Source of the DNA: Candidatus Fredericiella danica
GTDB taxonomy: Bacteria; Chloroflexota; Anaerolineae; Caldilineales; Caldilineaceae
Assembly: GCA_016713335.1 (NCBI GenBank)
Contig: JADJPH010000002.1
Coordinates: 268,279 to 332,278, forward strand
Direction of reading: 5' to 3'
DNA length: 64,000 bases
The notes below the pieces were generated by a model. The model made no database searches, was not told where the DNA came from, and was given only the letters and a program-made list of their open reading frames with translations. The translations under genes and the position numbers were made by a program. Positions 54,501 to 63,318 of this stretch are shown here, one piece after another (position 1 is the first letter of the stretch; every line of letters starts with the position of its first letter).

Positions 54501-56734
54501 TTGCTGGCGCAGGACCTGGAGAAGACGTCGGCGGCGCTGTACGATTGGAGCGATGGGCAGGTGGCGCTGGGCAATGTGACGGTCTACCAGGGAAGAGAGC
54601 ACTGGGACGATGCGGACATCCGTATCTAGCGTCGAACCAGGTGCGACCGTCTGCGAACCGGGGCGGCATCGTATCTGGGACAGTGACACTGGTGGATCCG
54701 GGATTGAGCACCCCGATCACGGCGACGCAAGGTGAAATTCGCATCGGGGCGGTGTGGAACCGGTACGGTGACCCGCAGCCGATCGGTGATGATTGGCCAA
54801 GAGTGCTGGCGCACGAGATCGGGCATTATGCGCTCTTTTTGGAAGCCACCCACTGCAACTCGACCCGGCGACCGGCGTGCTCATGCCACTGACCACCTGT
54901 ACGGGCACGGCGATGAGCGATCCATACGACGACGTGTCTAGCGAATTGCGGTATGACCCAGTGGCGTGGCGGCAGGACGGGTGCGATGCCTCTTTGGCGG
55001 AACTGCCGGACTGGGAGTGGTGCGGCTGGCCTATCCAGCCCTGCATTCACCGGCGCAGGTCAACCAGGGGCCGGCGCTGATGCCGTTTGCCTTCACCACA
55101 GTGGACGTCCGGCCCGCACCAGCGGCGCCGCAACCGTTGCTTGTTGACGCAAATATCAGCCTCGATGCGGTGGCAGGGCACCTCAACGGCGGGAGCGCAT
55201 TTTTGATCCGGCCCGGACAGGTCGTGGAAGACCTGGGCCGGCCAACCTTGAATTCGGTGCTGGCCTGCGGCGCACGGGTGGGCGATGAACTGTGCATCTT
55301 GGGACCGCCCATTTTATCTGCACCACGCTTGCGAACGGAGGCGCCGCCGCAGTTGGTGCTCAGCCGCTGTGGCGACCGAACATCGACGTGACGCCCGTCA
55401 GCGACGACGTTGCAACTCCGCGTAGTAGTGGCGGGACTGGCCCCTTTGTCGCCGTGATCTACCCAGCCGGGACCGCGCCACAGACCACGACGCTCGTGGC
55501 CGGGCGGCTGTATACGATCACGTTAAGCCAGCCGGCCGTTGAGGCCGTGATTGACGTGCGCGGCCCTACGGATGTTCAACATACTTTGGTAACCTATGCC
55601 GCCGGCTCAGGGCCTGGGCGGGCACGTAGCCACGATGGTCCTGGCCGCGCGCGCAGCCATGACGGGCCGTTCTCGAGCATTGACGGTCATATCGTCCTCT
55701 ATCCGCCGGAATCATTGCCCGCCGACGTGTTCCTGACTGTGCAGACGGCGCCAAACCTGCCGGCCCCGCCGCCAGGTCGTCGGCGATCGGCCGCGGATAC
55801 CAGGTGCGCACAAGCAGGGTCATTACAGATTTCACAGGGGCCAGCATCTCCTTTCAGTACCAGGGTATGGATGTGGTGCTGTCGGGCCAACCGGAGAAGA
55901 ATCTGACGGTCTACCATTGGAATGGCGCTGCGTGGACGCCACTCCCGACGGTGCACAACCTGGTGCAGAACATCGCCTCGGCGCCGATGCCAGCGTCGGG
56001 TCTGTATGCACTGATGTCGAGCAGTGAGATCCCGCTGTGCTGTGTCGGGTGGAACTCCCTTTGGCTATCCGGTCGATGTGACGCAACCGGTGACGCAGGC
56101 GCTGGCATCGATCAATGGGTTCTACAAGATCGTCTATGGCTACGATGCGACGGACGCTGCGGACCCATGGAAGGTCTACGCGGTGCAGGCGCCCGCATGG
56201 GTGAATGATCTCAAGACGTTTGAGTACGCGCACTCCTACTGGATCAGTACGACGGCGGCGATCACGGTCTACTTGCAGGACGTGTCGCCGTTGCCGACCG
56301 TACAAGCCACGGCACTTCCGGCGCCGCCCGCCACCTATTACGGGGCGATCGTGCCCGGCCGTGAGTTCGCACCGGCGCCGGGCATGTCCGTGGAAGCCAC
56401 GATCGGTGGCGTCGCGTGTGGGCGTGGTGTAGTGGAGGAGAGCGCCGGGACACTGGTCTATGTGGTCGATGTAGTTGCGGCCGAGCAAAGCAACGGCTGT
56501 GGCGCCCCTGGTGCGATCGTGCACTTCAGCGTGGCTGGGAAGCCCATGGCCACGGAGGCCGTGTGGGCGAGTGACGATATACATGCGCAACCACTGCAAA
56601 TCGATGCATCCCCAGGCACGCTCTATCTGCCTGCGCTGGCGAACGACGCACGTGCAATGCCAACCAGTCCCGCAGTTGAAAATGAAAGGATGCCCGGCGC
56701 CTATTCAACCTACCTGCCTGCCGTTACGCGGTGA
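51574..56734 (+). CDS. Giant FG-GAP/VCBS-repeat protein with HEIGH metalloprotease motif, many frameshifts
   Basis: The 5' end is uncertain; 51574 is the first ATG in a coding frame and no signal peptide is visible. Residues from 51640 to 53660 are FG-GAP/VCBS repeats (AWGDYDGDGDLDLVVAN, then LYRND-type strands, over ten copies), calcium-binding-like Asp-rich loops of beta-propellers. Then a beta-sandwich region (RSTAGYFSLNGGGQWLTAVA), a link to LSASIEWDASNGTAFRTLLA, and VLAHEIGHYALFLE with HEIGH at 54812-54826, followed by AMSDPYDDVSSELRYD, a zincin-type third-ligand region candidate. Further sandwich domains follow, then the end GAYSTYLPAVTR. At least ten one-base breaks; corrected length about 1,720 residues. 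An extracellular adhesin/protease is the likely role. FG-GAP half is AT-richer than the rest. Confidence 0.7.
55603..55674 (+). repeat. Short in-frame duplication in the exported protein
   Basis: The peptide GPGRARSHD occurs twice in a row followed by GPFSS, encoded by two near-identical 27-base segments with different codons. It inserts a basic loop into a beta-rich domain. A small tandem duplication that has drifted at silent sites, so it is not an assembly stutter. Confidence 0.7.
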
Positions 56735-56976
56735 TGTAGTGGAGGTTCGCGAAGCGACGGCGCCGCCGGCATGCAACGGACGGCCGGGACGCGCGAGGGA
56801 GTCTCGTGCGTCGCACTCGTGCGTCGCACGAGACGGTGCGGGTTACGCCGGCGGATCATGTGCGTCGCACGATCGGGACGCGCGGCGGACACAGCCGTGC
56901 CGATGCCCCTACGGCGCTTGGCGGGCGGTGCACTCCTTCGCTTGATGCGTGTGGGTCCACGGCAATGCGAATGTTC
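56735..56976. repeat. Intergenic region with three copies of GTGCGTCGCAC
   Basis: Gap of 242 bases between convergent genes. The near-palindrome GTGCGTCGCAC occurs at 56806-56816, 56819-56829 and 56860-56870, in very GC-rich DNA with GGGACGCGCG words on both sides (about 56786 and 56876). No gene is visible. It may act as a bidirectional transcription stop or a protein-binding cluster. Confidence 0.55.
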
Positions 56977-58287
56977 CTACGGCTCGCCTTGAACGGTGGA
57001 AGGTGGATTCGTCAACCCCGCATACACGGTCACCGGGCAGCGCAGGACTTCGTTGAAGCCGCGCACTGCCAGATCACGCAGCATGAGCGGCGCCGCAGAG
57101 GGCGCACCGCCGCAGCCTGCGGCACAGACCTGGGAGTCCAGACTCAAGGTGAGCACCTGCACCTGATCGATCTGCAGCCCATGCACCATCACATCCCGCA
57201 CGACCGGCGCGCCGATCCGGATTGTGCCACTGCAGTTTGCTACGACCAGCCCGTCAATGACGGCATGGGGCAGGTTGGGATCAAGCTCAAAGCGGAGTTC
57301 CGCATGGTCAAAGACACAGTGTCTAAAACTGATGCGCTGGGCATTCTGGCGATCGATGGTGAGGGATGAATCAAGTGATGCCGACTCAACAAATTTCGCT
57401 TGCGCCAAACCATGTGGCGTGTCGCCCCAATTCACGTTAAGTAAATTGCCAGATTCCTGCCACAGCCCGCTTGGAACACCGTCATACAGCGTCTTCAGCG
57501 CGGCCGGGGTGTCCACATCAAACCACGCCCTGGAAGCTATCGTTGCTGCTTTGCCAGCAGCGTAACAGCCAGGGATGTCTAGCGCGGCGCTGCAATAGGC
57601 CCAGAAGTCTCTGATGCCCAGGTCGCCGAGCGCCAGGTCTGCGCGTGAAGATTGCAACAGACCCTTTTTGATGCCAAGCACCGAAGGAACACTGTAGCCG
57701 CCGGTGCGGCTGGCGAGAAAGCAACGGGCGATAAACCCGCCGATTCCACTCGGGCCGTCAGGCGCCTGACCGTTCAGCTTCGAACCCGGCAGCGTATGAA
57801 CCTGGTAGTCTGTTCCCTTGAGCAAGCGCACATATTCGGCGGGCAAGGGCGTGAGTAAGGCAAGGTCAGTGGTGGAAGTGGCGAGCGGCATGTCATCCCA
57901 TGTGGCAATGGTGTCAGGATTCAACACCCAACTGAATCCAGGGTACGCAGGCACCAACGTTGCAGCATGGCATGCCAAGGCATGAACAAAGAGCGGGCTG
58001 CCTGCCACAGGGATGAGCGCCTTGTGGGGCAACTGGTTCCCGGCAAGCAACTGCTCCATACGACTACAACGGCCAGCGATCGGCATGACGATCTTTGACG
58101 TTGGCTTTGCATTTTGTGCGTCGCAGAGAATCTGTATGAGTGGGATTGACTGCGGGTTCTCCAACTGGAGCACAGAATAGTGGACTTGCGGCAAGTACGC
58201 GTCCATTGCGTCTGCAAGCGCACTGCCGACTGCTGCATTCTCGACCAGAAAGGTGACCTCGATCCCCGGCAGTTGCAGGTCAGTCAT
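56977..58287 (-). CDS. Nucleotidyltransferase-like protein with beta-helix-like C-terminus
   Basis: 436 residues from ATG 58287, which shares a base with the previous stop (TGATG). The first 70 residues resemble an alpha/beta domain (GIEVTFLVENAAVGSALADA). Then IVMPIAGRCSRMEQLLAGNQ and LPHKALIPVAGSPLFVHALA, which reads like the G-x-G-x-R...PKxxxPVxG loop of sugar-phosphate nucleotidyltransferases but with Arg-Cys in place of Gly-x. The middle holds FSWVLNPDTIATWDDMPLA, DGPSGIGGFIARCF and RAWFDVDTPAALKTLYDGVP, the last typical of NTP-transferase ends. The last 130 residues (ISFRHCVFDHAELRFELDPN, VIDGLVVANCSGTIRIGAPV) suggest a beta-helix, as in GlmU-like enzymes. Intact. The substrate is unknown. 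Confidence 0.65.
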   Translation of the reverse strand: MTDLQLPGIEVTFLVENAAVGSALADAMDAYLPQVHYSVLQLENPQSIPLIQILCDAQNAKPTSKIVMPIAGRCSRMEQLLAGNQLPHKALIPVAGSPLFVHALACHAATLVPAYPGFSWVLNPDTIATWDDMPLATSTTDLALLTPLPAEYVRLLKGTDYQVHTLPGSKLNGQAPDGPSGIGGFIARCFLASRTGGYSVPSVLGIKKGLLQSSRADLALGDLGIRDFWAYCSAALDIPGCYAAGKAATIASRAWFDVDTPAALKTLYDGVPSGLWQESGNLLNVNWGDTPHGLAQAKFVESASLDSSLTIDRQNAQRISFRHCVFDHAELRFELDPNLPHAVIDGLVVANCSGTIRIGAPVVRDVMVHGLQIDQVQVLTLSLDSQVCAAGCGGAPSAAPLMLRDLAVRGFNEVLRCPVTVYAGLTNPPSTVQGEP

Positions 58288-59228
58288 CACCGTATCGGGT
58301 CGGCGCGCACCCTTGGGTTGCATGTACTGCGGTGGTTCGAGCAGGCGCGCGTAGCCTCGATCGGTGAGGTGCGCACCTTGCACTGGTACTCAGGCGCCCC
58401 AATCGGGGCAAGGGTGCGGAACTTGGCCTTGGCGATTACCTGGTTGGTGATCATCTCGCAACGGTCGCTGCCGGTCGCGGCAAGTCTGGTGTGGCAAGCA
58501 AAGCTTCCACGAACCGGCGCAAAGGATGTCTCGACCGCCCAGTCGGTGCGGCGCTCCATCTCGCCATACAATGCCGTCAGCTCGTGCTTGAATCGAAAAA
58601 GTAGTTCGCGATGGGAAGCACGGCCCGCAAGTTTGCGAGCAATCGCCCTGAAATCTTTCATCGTCATGATCCGTTCTGGTACAGAAGGCAACAGGCGTTT
58701 GACCAGTGCCGGATCGCAGGTAAACCCTGCAAAGTCGAGATATTCCATTTTCAGTGCACCATTCTCGACAAACAGACCACAGTCAAACAGGCTTTTCATA
58801 TCCGGATCAAAGGCGCCGTAACGAAACATCATGCTTTGCATTCTGACGATCTGCATCAAAACGTCGTACACCCCGGCTTCATTGCCAAACCGTAGATTCC
58901 AGTCGAGCGCAGCACCGGCCATGCCAAAGATGCGTACGGCTGCCTGATCCGAAGAGGAACCGCTGCGGACCCTGGATGGTAGCAAGCGTTGGGTGATAGA
59001 CGAGTTCAGAGGAAACGATCAGCGGGCAAGAACGCTTCAGTTGCTCTTCGATCTGGGGCAACGGATCGGTACTTGCCCTCCAACCCGCAGCACGGACTTG
59101 AGCGGTCCCTGCCCGATCAGATGGATCAAGGTTGTGGCCAGCGGGACAAACGCCGCGTAGCGTTGGTGTCCATCTTGAAAGTCATCCTCGTCGTGAAGGA
59201 GCGAGCGAATGCCCGACAGCAGCAGCAT
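58287..59228 (-). CDS. Unknown protein of the radical-SAM operon, frameshifted near N-terminus
   Basis: From ATG 59228 (MLLLSGIRSLLHDEDDFQDG), with breaks near 59050 and 58985 joining PQIEEQLKRSCPLIVSSELV and then VRIFGMAGAALDWNLRFGNE, GAFDPDMKSLFDCGLFVENG, FAGFTCDPALVKRLLPSVPE and KLAGRASHRELLFRFKHELT. About 313 residues. Contains an Ala/Gly-rich segment but no membrane helix or motif I know. Coupled to the next gene by TGATG and 30 bases after the glycosyltransferase-like gene. Cannot be assigned. Confidence 0.6.
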
Positions 59229-59258
59229 GAGCCGGTTTTCTTTCCGGTTTGAAGCCTT

Positions 59259-61243
59259 TTACGAGGCGGTGATCCGTATCAAGTATGCTCTGAAATCGAA
59301 ACCTGCATCGATCGGAAGAAATTCTCCGTCTTTCAGCACAGCAAGCTTGCGTTCCAAGAACACCCTATGTGCGATCGCTCGCAGTGACTTGATTTGGTTT
59401 TTCGTTGAAGTCGCCAGGCGCTCGTGCCCAAGTGGGCCTAACGCCTGGTACCACTGAATCGGAACTTCGGCGACCACCCCGCGCAAGGTCATCATCGCCA
59501 GAATTTCCTGGTCGATTGCATAGTCAAGGCAAGACAACTGACCCGAGAGGGGCGCGCCAGGTGTTGATTTGGGCGAGTTTGAGCACGGCGGAACTGTCAC
59601 GAACGGTTACCAGCGGGATCAGAGTGCGAAAGAGCACATTGAACAGCCGCGTCTGCACATGCCCGGCGGCGCCTTTCCCTGCGCCGTGGTCCGGACGCCG
59701 GCCAGAGACCATGTGGGGTTGTCGAGAATCCTTTGTGAGCGCCTCGATCATGTGGAAGACATTGAGCCACGACGCTGAGTCATTGAACTCAGAAAGCAGC
59801 ATGAGATCTGCGCCTGCTTTGGTGGCACAAATGGCATGAAGCGCCAAGATGATCGAGAGCCCCTTGACATTGGGCAATGCAACGTCGGTCTGAAGGTCCG
59901 CAAGTAGCTCGACGCTGGCGTTTGGCGGCAGGTACCGTTCGGATAAGGATTGCCGAAACACTTCCACTGTGCGAGCGCGTGCATCAGCTTCTTCGCTGCC
60001 GGACCGGCAGGCAGCGAAGGCATAGGTGAAGGTGTACCGGCTTTGTGTATCCACCAACAGCAATTCCAGCATACGAGCGTAATGCTTTCCCGCTGCAATT
60101 CTGGCTTGTTGGTGGTTGCCGATCGCCACGAAAATTGTCATGGAAGAAGGTTCGTTGGGGACAAGCGCAGGAACATGCGGAGTGAAAAAGGCCCAACGTG
60201 ACTGCTCGGCGTGTAGATTGGGCAAGTCAAGCAAGGCCAGTTTGGCGGCGAAGCCTGAACGAAGCCCCGTTGCCACCAATACCGCTGAGAGCACGGGTTT
60301 CGGAGGACGCGCCATGCCTTGCAGGGCACGACTGACTTCGTCAAGTGTGCAGCGCGTGAAAGACGCAAGGACAGACGCGTACAGTTGCGCATCCAGGGCG
60401 TTGCCCTGATCGATCTGCTCCCAGAGCAATGTCAGCGCTGACGGTTCGTGAAGGCAGAACAGATCACAGGCGGGAAATTGGTCCACCCACAATTCCTCGT
60501 GTTGTGCGCCGGTTTTTGACGCCATGTGTTCGGAACGCCGCCCCAACAGGGCATCGGCCATTCTCTGCCGGTGGCACATGGGTACTGCAACAGGCGGGAT
60601 TCCGGCTCAGTGCGCGCACCACCTGAATGCGCGTCAAAGGGTAGGTTTGCCGGCGGTGTACTGCGCACAGCCAGCCATGCCACCACGGCGAGCATAGTAA
60701 GTGTGTCGAGCAACTTCGCGAGTTTGGGCCAGACATGTTGTTGCAGGCGCGTGAACAACTTCACAAATGTCGTACGCGTGCCCAGCCAGATCAATAGATC
60801 GAATAGCCGGTTCGAACCACGCAGCCAGGCGCGCTTGATCGCTGACCTGATGGCGTTAGTCGTCCACAACCAGCGTCGCGAACAACGACCATGTTGCAGC
60901 CTGCTCGAAAGTAAAATCGTGACAGGAGCAAGCCAGAAAGTGACATTTGCGAGCAAGTAGCCACCGTTGCGCCAAAAGCGCAATGCGCTGGAGCGGACTC
61001 TGGCACGGAGGATAAAGACACGTTGGCGACTTTGTCGCAATGCCCAAGCGTCACATCCGAGAGCAGGAGGGCCTTTCCAAGTAAATAGATCTTGGCATGG
61101 TAGTCAACGATGCTGAGATGGTCGTCAATCTCTGCCGGCGCCATCAACGCCGAAGTGCGCACTGTGGCCACCAGGGCGGCATCGCGTCTTGCAATTGTTG
61201 TGCGCAAATGGGCGGCGCGGCGGCGTAGACCTTGAGTGCTCAT
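59259..61243 (-). CDS. Membrane protein with distant GT2-like C-terminal half, frameshifted
   Basis: ATG 61243 overlaps the radical-SAM stop (ATGA). Corrected reading: MSTQGLRRRAAHLRTTIARR...DYHAKIYLLGKALLLSDVTL; break near 61010; NGGYLLANVTFWLAPVTILL and LLDTLTMLAVVAWLAVRS (membrane segments); break near 60590; then the 351-residue ORF 59524-60579; break near 59560; end at 59259. The last ~300 residues have NVKGLSIILALHAICATKAG, MLLSEFNDSASWLNVFHMIE, MVSGRRPDHG and LFNVLFRTLIPLVTVRDSSA, which recall the KGxAl...Tk...D...SR...R..fn.l.r...D pattern of dolichol-phosphate-type glycosyltransferases, but the DxD site looks altered. About 660 residues; family call is tentative. Confidence 0.5.
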
Positions 61244-62450
61244 GATCTGCCCTCCTTTTGCGAGTGCACTTCGATCGGGACTGTATGGAGCGTAAGGCGC
61301 GGTTGTGGAGAAAGGACCATTTCCGGCTCCGCCTGCCGTGTCAACCTTCGTTTCGCGCCCATCAAGGACAGGGCTGCAAACGGAGATTGCAGCATCGATG
61401 GGATCGCTTCACAGTTGATCCAGCACTGCGAGCATTGAGCGGCGCTATGGCAAGCCACGAGCGCTTTGTCGGAGGCCAGGAGGGAAGGCAGATCGTAGCC
61501 GTCAGCGCGGACGTTGGCAAAGGCGCCGCCGCTGCGGAAGAGACAGGTCATCACCGAACCGTCGGCTTTGAGCGTCAAGGTGGCTGCGCCTGCCGCGCAG
61601 CGGATACCGGTGTCTGCGCCGGACAAGCGGCGCAACTCACCCAACAAAAAGAGTTTGACAAGCACGGTTGCAGGGTGGCGGATGCTGACCGGATAGGCTT
61701 CAACGAGTCTTGTAACAATCGGAATTGCACTCCGACGGTCACGCGCAAACGCAATTCCGGCGCCCTGATTTCCATAAAACTCAGACTCACTGGCAAACGC
61801 AAGTGCGTAGTTCTCGCTCATTGGCAGGCAAGTCCGTAAGAGTTCGTCCGCAGTGTGAGCGTTCGCCTGTGAAATGGTGGACTGTACAGACACGTGGAGA
61901 TTGGGGTGCGTCTGTTGCAGGTTGTGTAAGCCGTGCCAGGTTGCCAACGTGCGCTCCCACTGGTGAGGCCCGCGCAGTTCATCTTGCAGAGCGCCAATGC
62001 CGTCAATAGAAATCGTGATATGAAACATCACTGTGGGGTTTTCAGTGGTCAACCGCTTCACCAGTGCCACTGTCGGCGCAGAAGTCGCCCATTGAGTAGA
62101 ATATTAACCAGAAACGATTGGCGGCGAGCACGGTGGCATGCGCGATCTGTGGCAGGTCAGCGCAGCGAGGGTTCGCCGCCGGTCATTGAGCACAGAATAG
62201 GTGCGAGCCAAGACTTGCGAGCGATCGGACAATCGTCTGCATGAAGTTCGTTTGGGTTGGGTTGCTGGCGGGCGATATTGCAGTGACGGCACTGCGCGTT
62301 GCAGTTGCGTGTCACTTCAACCGTTACCTTGTAGGGTAGAGTCGTACGGCCGCGAAAACGGGCCCAGGCAACGGTGAGAATGCGTAACGCAAATTTGAGA
62401 TACGGGCGCCGGCGAGCGACCAACGCTTGAAGCTTGCGAAGTGTCATCAT
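61240..62450 (-). CDS. Radical SAM enzyme with SPASM domain, frameshifted
   Basis: From ATG 62450 (MMTLRKLQALVARRRPYLKF). Seen: VTVEVTRNCNAQCRHCNIAR, the CxxxCxxC iron-sulfur motif; SMTGGEPSLR (GGEP); after breaks near 62185, 62120 and 62075, LTTENPTVMFHITISIDGIG and AFASESEFYGNQGAGIAFAR; SPASM cysteines in GIRCAAGAATLTLKADGSVM, TCLFRSGGAF and CHSAAQCSQCWINCEAIPSM. About 400 residues. SPASM proteins usually modify peptides or act on sugars and nucleotides with auxiliary iron-sulfur clusters. It is the first gene of a four-gene coupled operon with no small precursor-peptide gene that I can identify. Confidence 0.82.
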
Positions 62451-62600
62451 GTTTGGCCTCGTCAATGAGATCGTGCACAAAACGAGAAGTAACGTATGCG
62501 TCAATACCGGCACGAACACCGCACCCACCACAAAGCCTAGCACGCTGCTCGGAACACGAAGTCTCAGGGTGCTCGCAGGCAGCTCTCAGAGTCCAGTCTT

Positions 62601-62625
62601 GCAGCGCACTACCTCGGTGCGCTGC
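62601..62625 (-). terminator. Inverted repeat near the truncated paralogue
   Basis: Nine-bp perfect arms GCAGCGCAC (62601-62609) and GTGCGCTGC (62617-62625), loop seven bases. It sits 19 bases past the stop of the gene remnant on the minus strand and may be its former terminator, by analogy with the hairpin that follows the intact paralogue at 50335-50372. The rest of 62451-62643 shows no gene. Confidence 0.45.
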
Positions 62626-62643
62626 GCGCGAACGACTGAGGCA

Positions 62644-62793
62644 TCATTTGAAGACCCGGACGTTGACAGCAAACCTAGGTGCAAGGAATGCGCCGAGTGC
62701 CGCATAAATAGGGCCGACAGGATTACCGGACGCCACTATGATGAACCCGAACACGAAATTGAGGCTTTGGAGGACAATGACGATTCGAAAAAA
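62644..62793 (-). pseudogene. Truncated paralogue of the zinc-ribbon membrane protein
   Basis: The minus strand encodes FRIVIVLQSLNFVFGFIIVA and SGNPVGPIYAALGAFLAPRF, ending at a TGA (62644-62646). This lines up with FTVIVMQCLNVLFGLILIAT and GSLEGIALAAIGATIAYWFY at the end of the intact protein encoded at 50381-50857. The zinc ribbon, the first two helices and the start codon are missing, and the fragment abuts leader element B directly. A deletion of about 390 bases relative to the other locus explains this. Confidence 0.75.
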
Positions 62794-62798
62794 ACTTG

Positions 62799-62894
62799 TA
62801 TAATGGGTGCACATCACCATGTGCCCAACCAGCCCTCATCATGGCGCTACAAACCCTAGTACGTCTCATGCGCCGTGGCATTAAATGTTGGTAG
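62799..62894 (+). promoter_or_regulatory. Leader element copy B: -10 box, hairpin, micro-ORF
   Basis: Plus strand: TATAAT (62799-62804), four bases, hairpin GCACAT/ATGTGC (62809-62814 and 62819-62824), AGCCCTCA (62831-62838), then a 17-codon ORF at 62841-62894 reading MALQTLVRLMRRGIKCW. Compared with copy A the hairpin arms differ but still pair, and several codon differences are silent (ACG/ACC, GGG/GGC). Confidence 0.6.
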
Positions 62895-62901
62895 TGAAAC
62901 G

Positions 62902-63318
62902 ATGCCCCAAGACCAAAGCCTAAAGACGCCTGAATTGACAATGGCGCAGGTACAGGTTCTTTGTAAGGCGTGGCCAGATGCAGGTGCGCCGGATTTCTAC
63001 TGCGCGTGCCGTGGTAACGTGTACTTCTTCGCCTTGGTTTGGCTTGCCAAACTGGGGAATCGTGTTGCGGATCCTCGGCAGTGCTGGCGACGATGACGGC
63101 AAGCCGTTGACGCAAGAGGCGGTGGCGAAAGCAATCAAACAAGTGCCGGCAACTTGCAGGCGTGGGGCGAAGTGGTGGCGGCGCTCAAGGGGGAGCGTGC
63201 GTTGGGCGCGCCAGGTGGTGACGCAGGCGGCAGACGCATTGGCCGTTGCAGCGCCGGGGGCGCACCCAGTACGATTGCCAGGAGGTTGTGGATGCCGCGC
63301 AGTTAGGGGTGGCGCAGC
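62902..63318 (+). other. Protein-like but broken reading, hypothetical
   Basis: ATG 62902 opens MPQDQSLKTPELTMAQVQVL and stays open to 63096; other frames then look coding (GSAGDDDGKPLTQEAVAKAI, NLQAWGEVVAALKGERALGA). The pieces are consistent with one ~135-residue protein carrying two or three one-base breaks, or with a decayed gene. No family is recognised. It follows leader element B and precedes the partial gene at the window end on the same strand. Confidence 0.35.

Noticed and set aside
61240..62450. RiPP (ribosomal peptide) cluster around the SPASM enzyme
   Set aside because: No small precursor ORF, peptide-binding RRE-like protein, protease or exporter could be identified within the operon.
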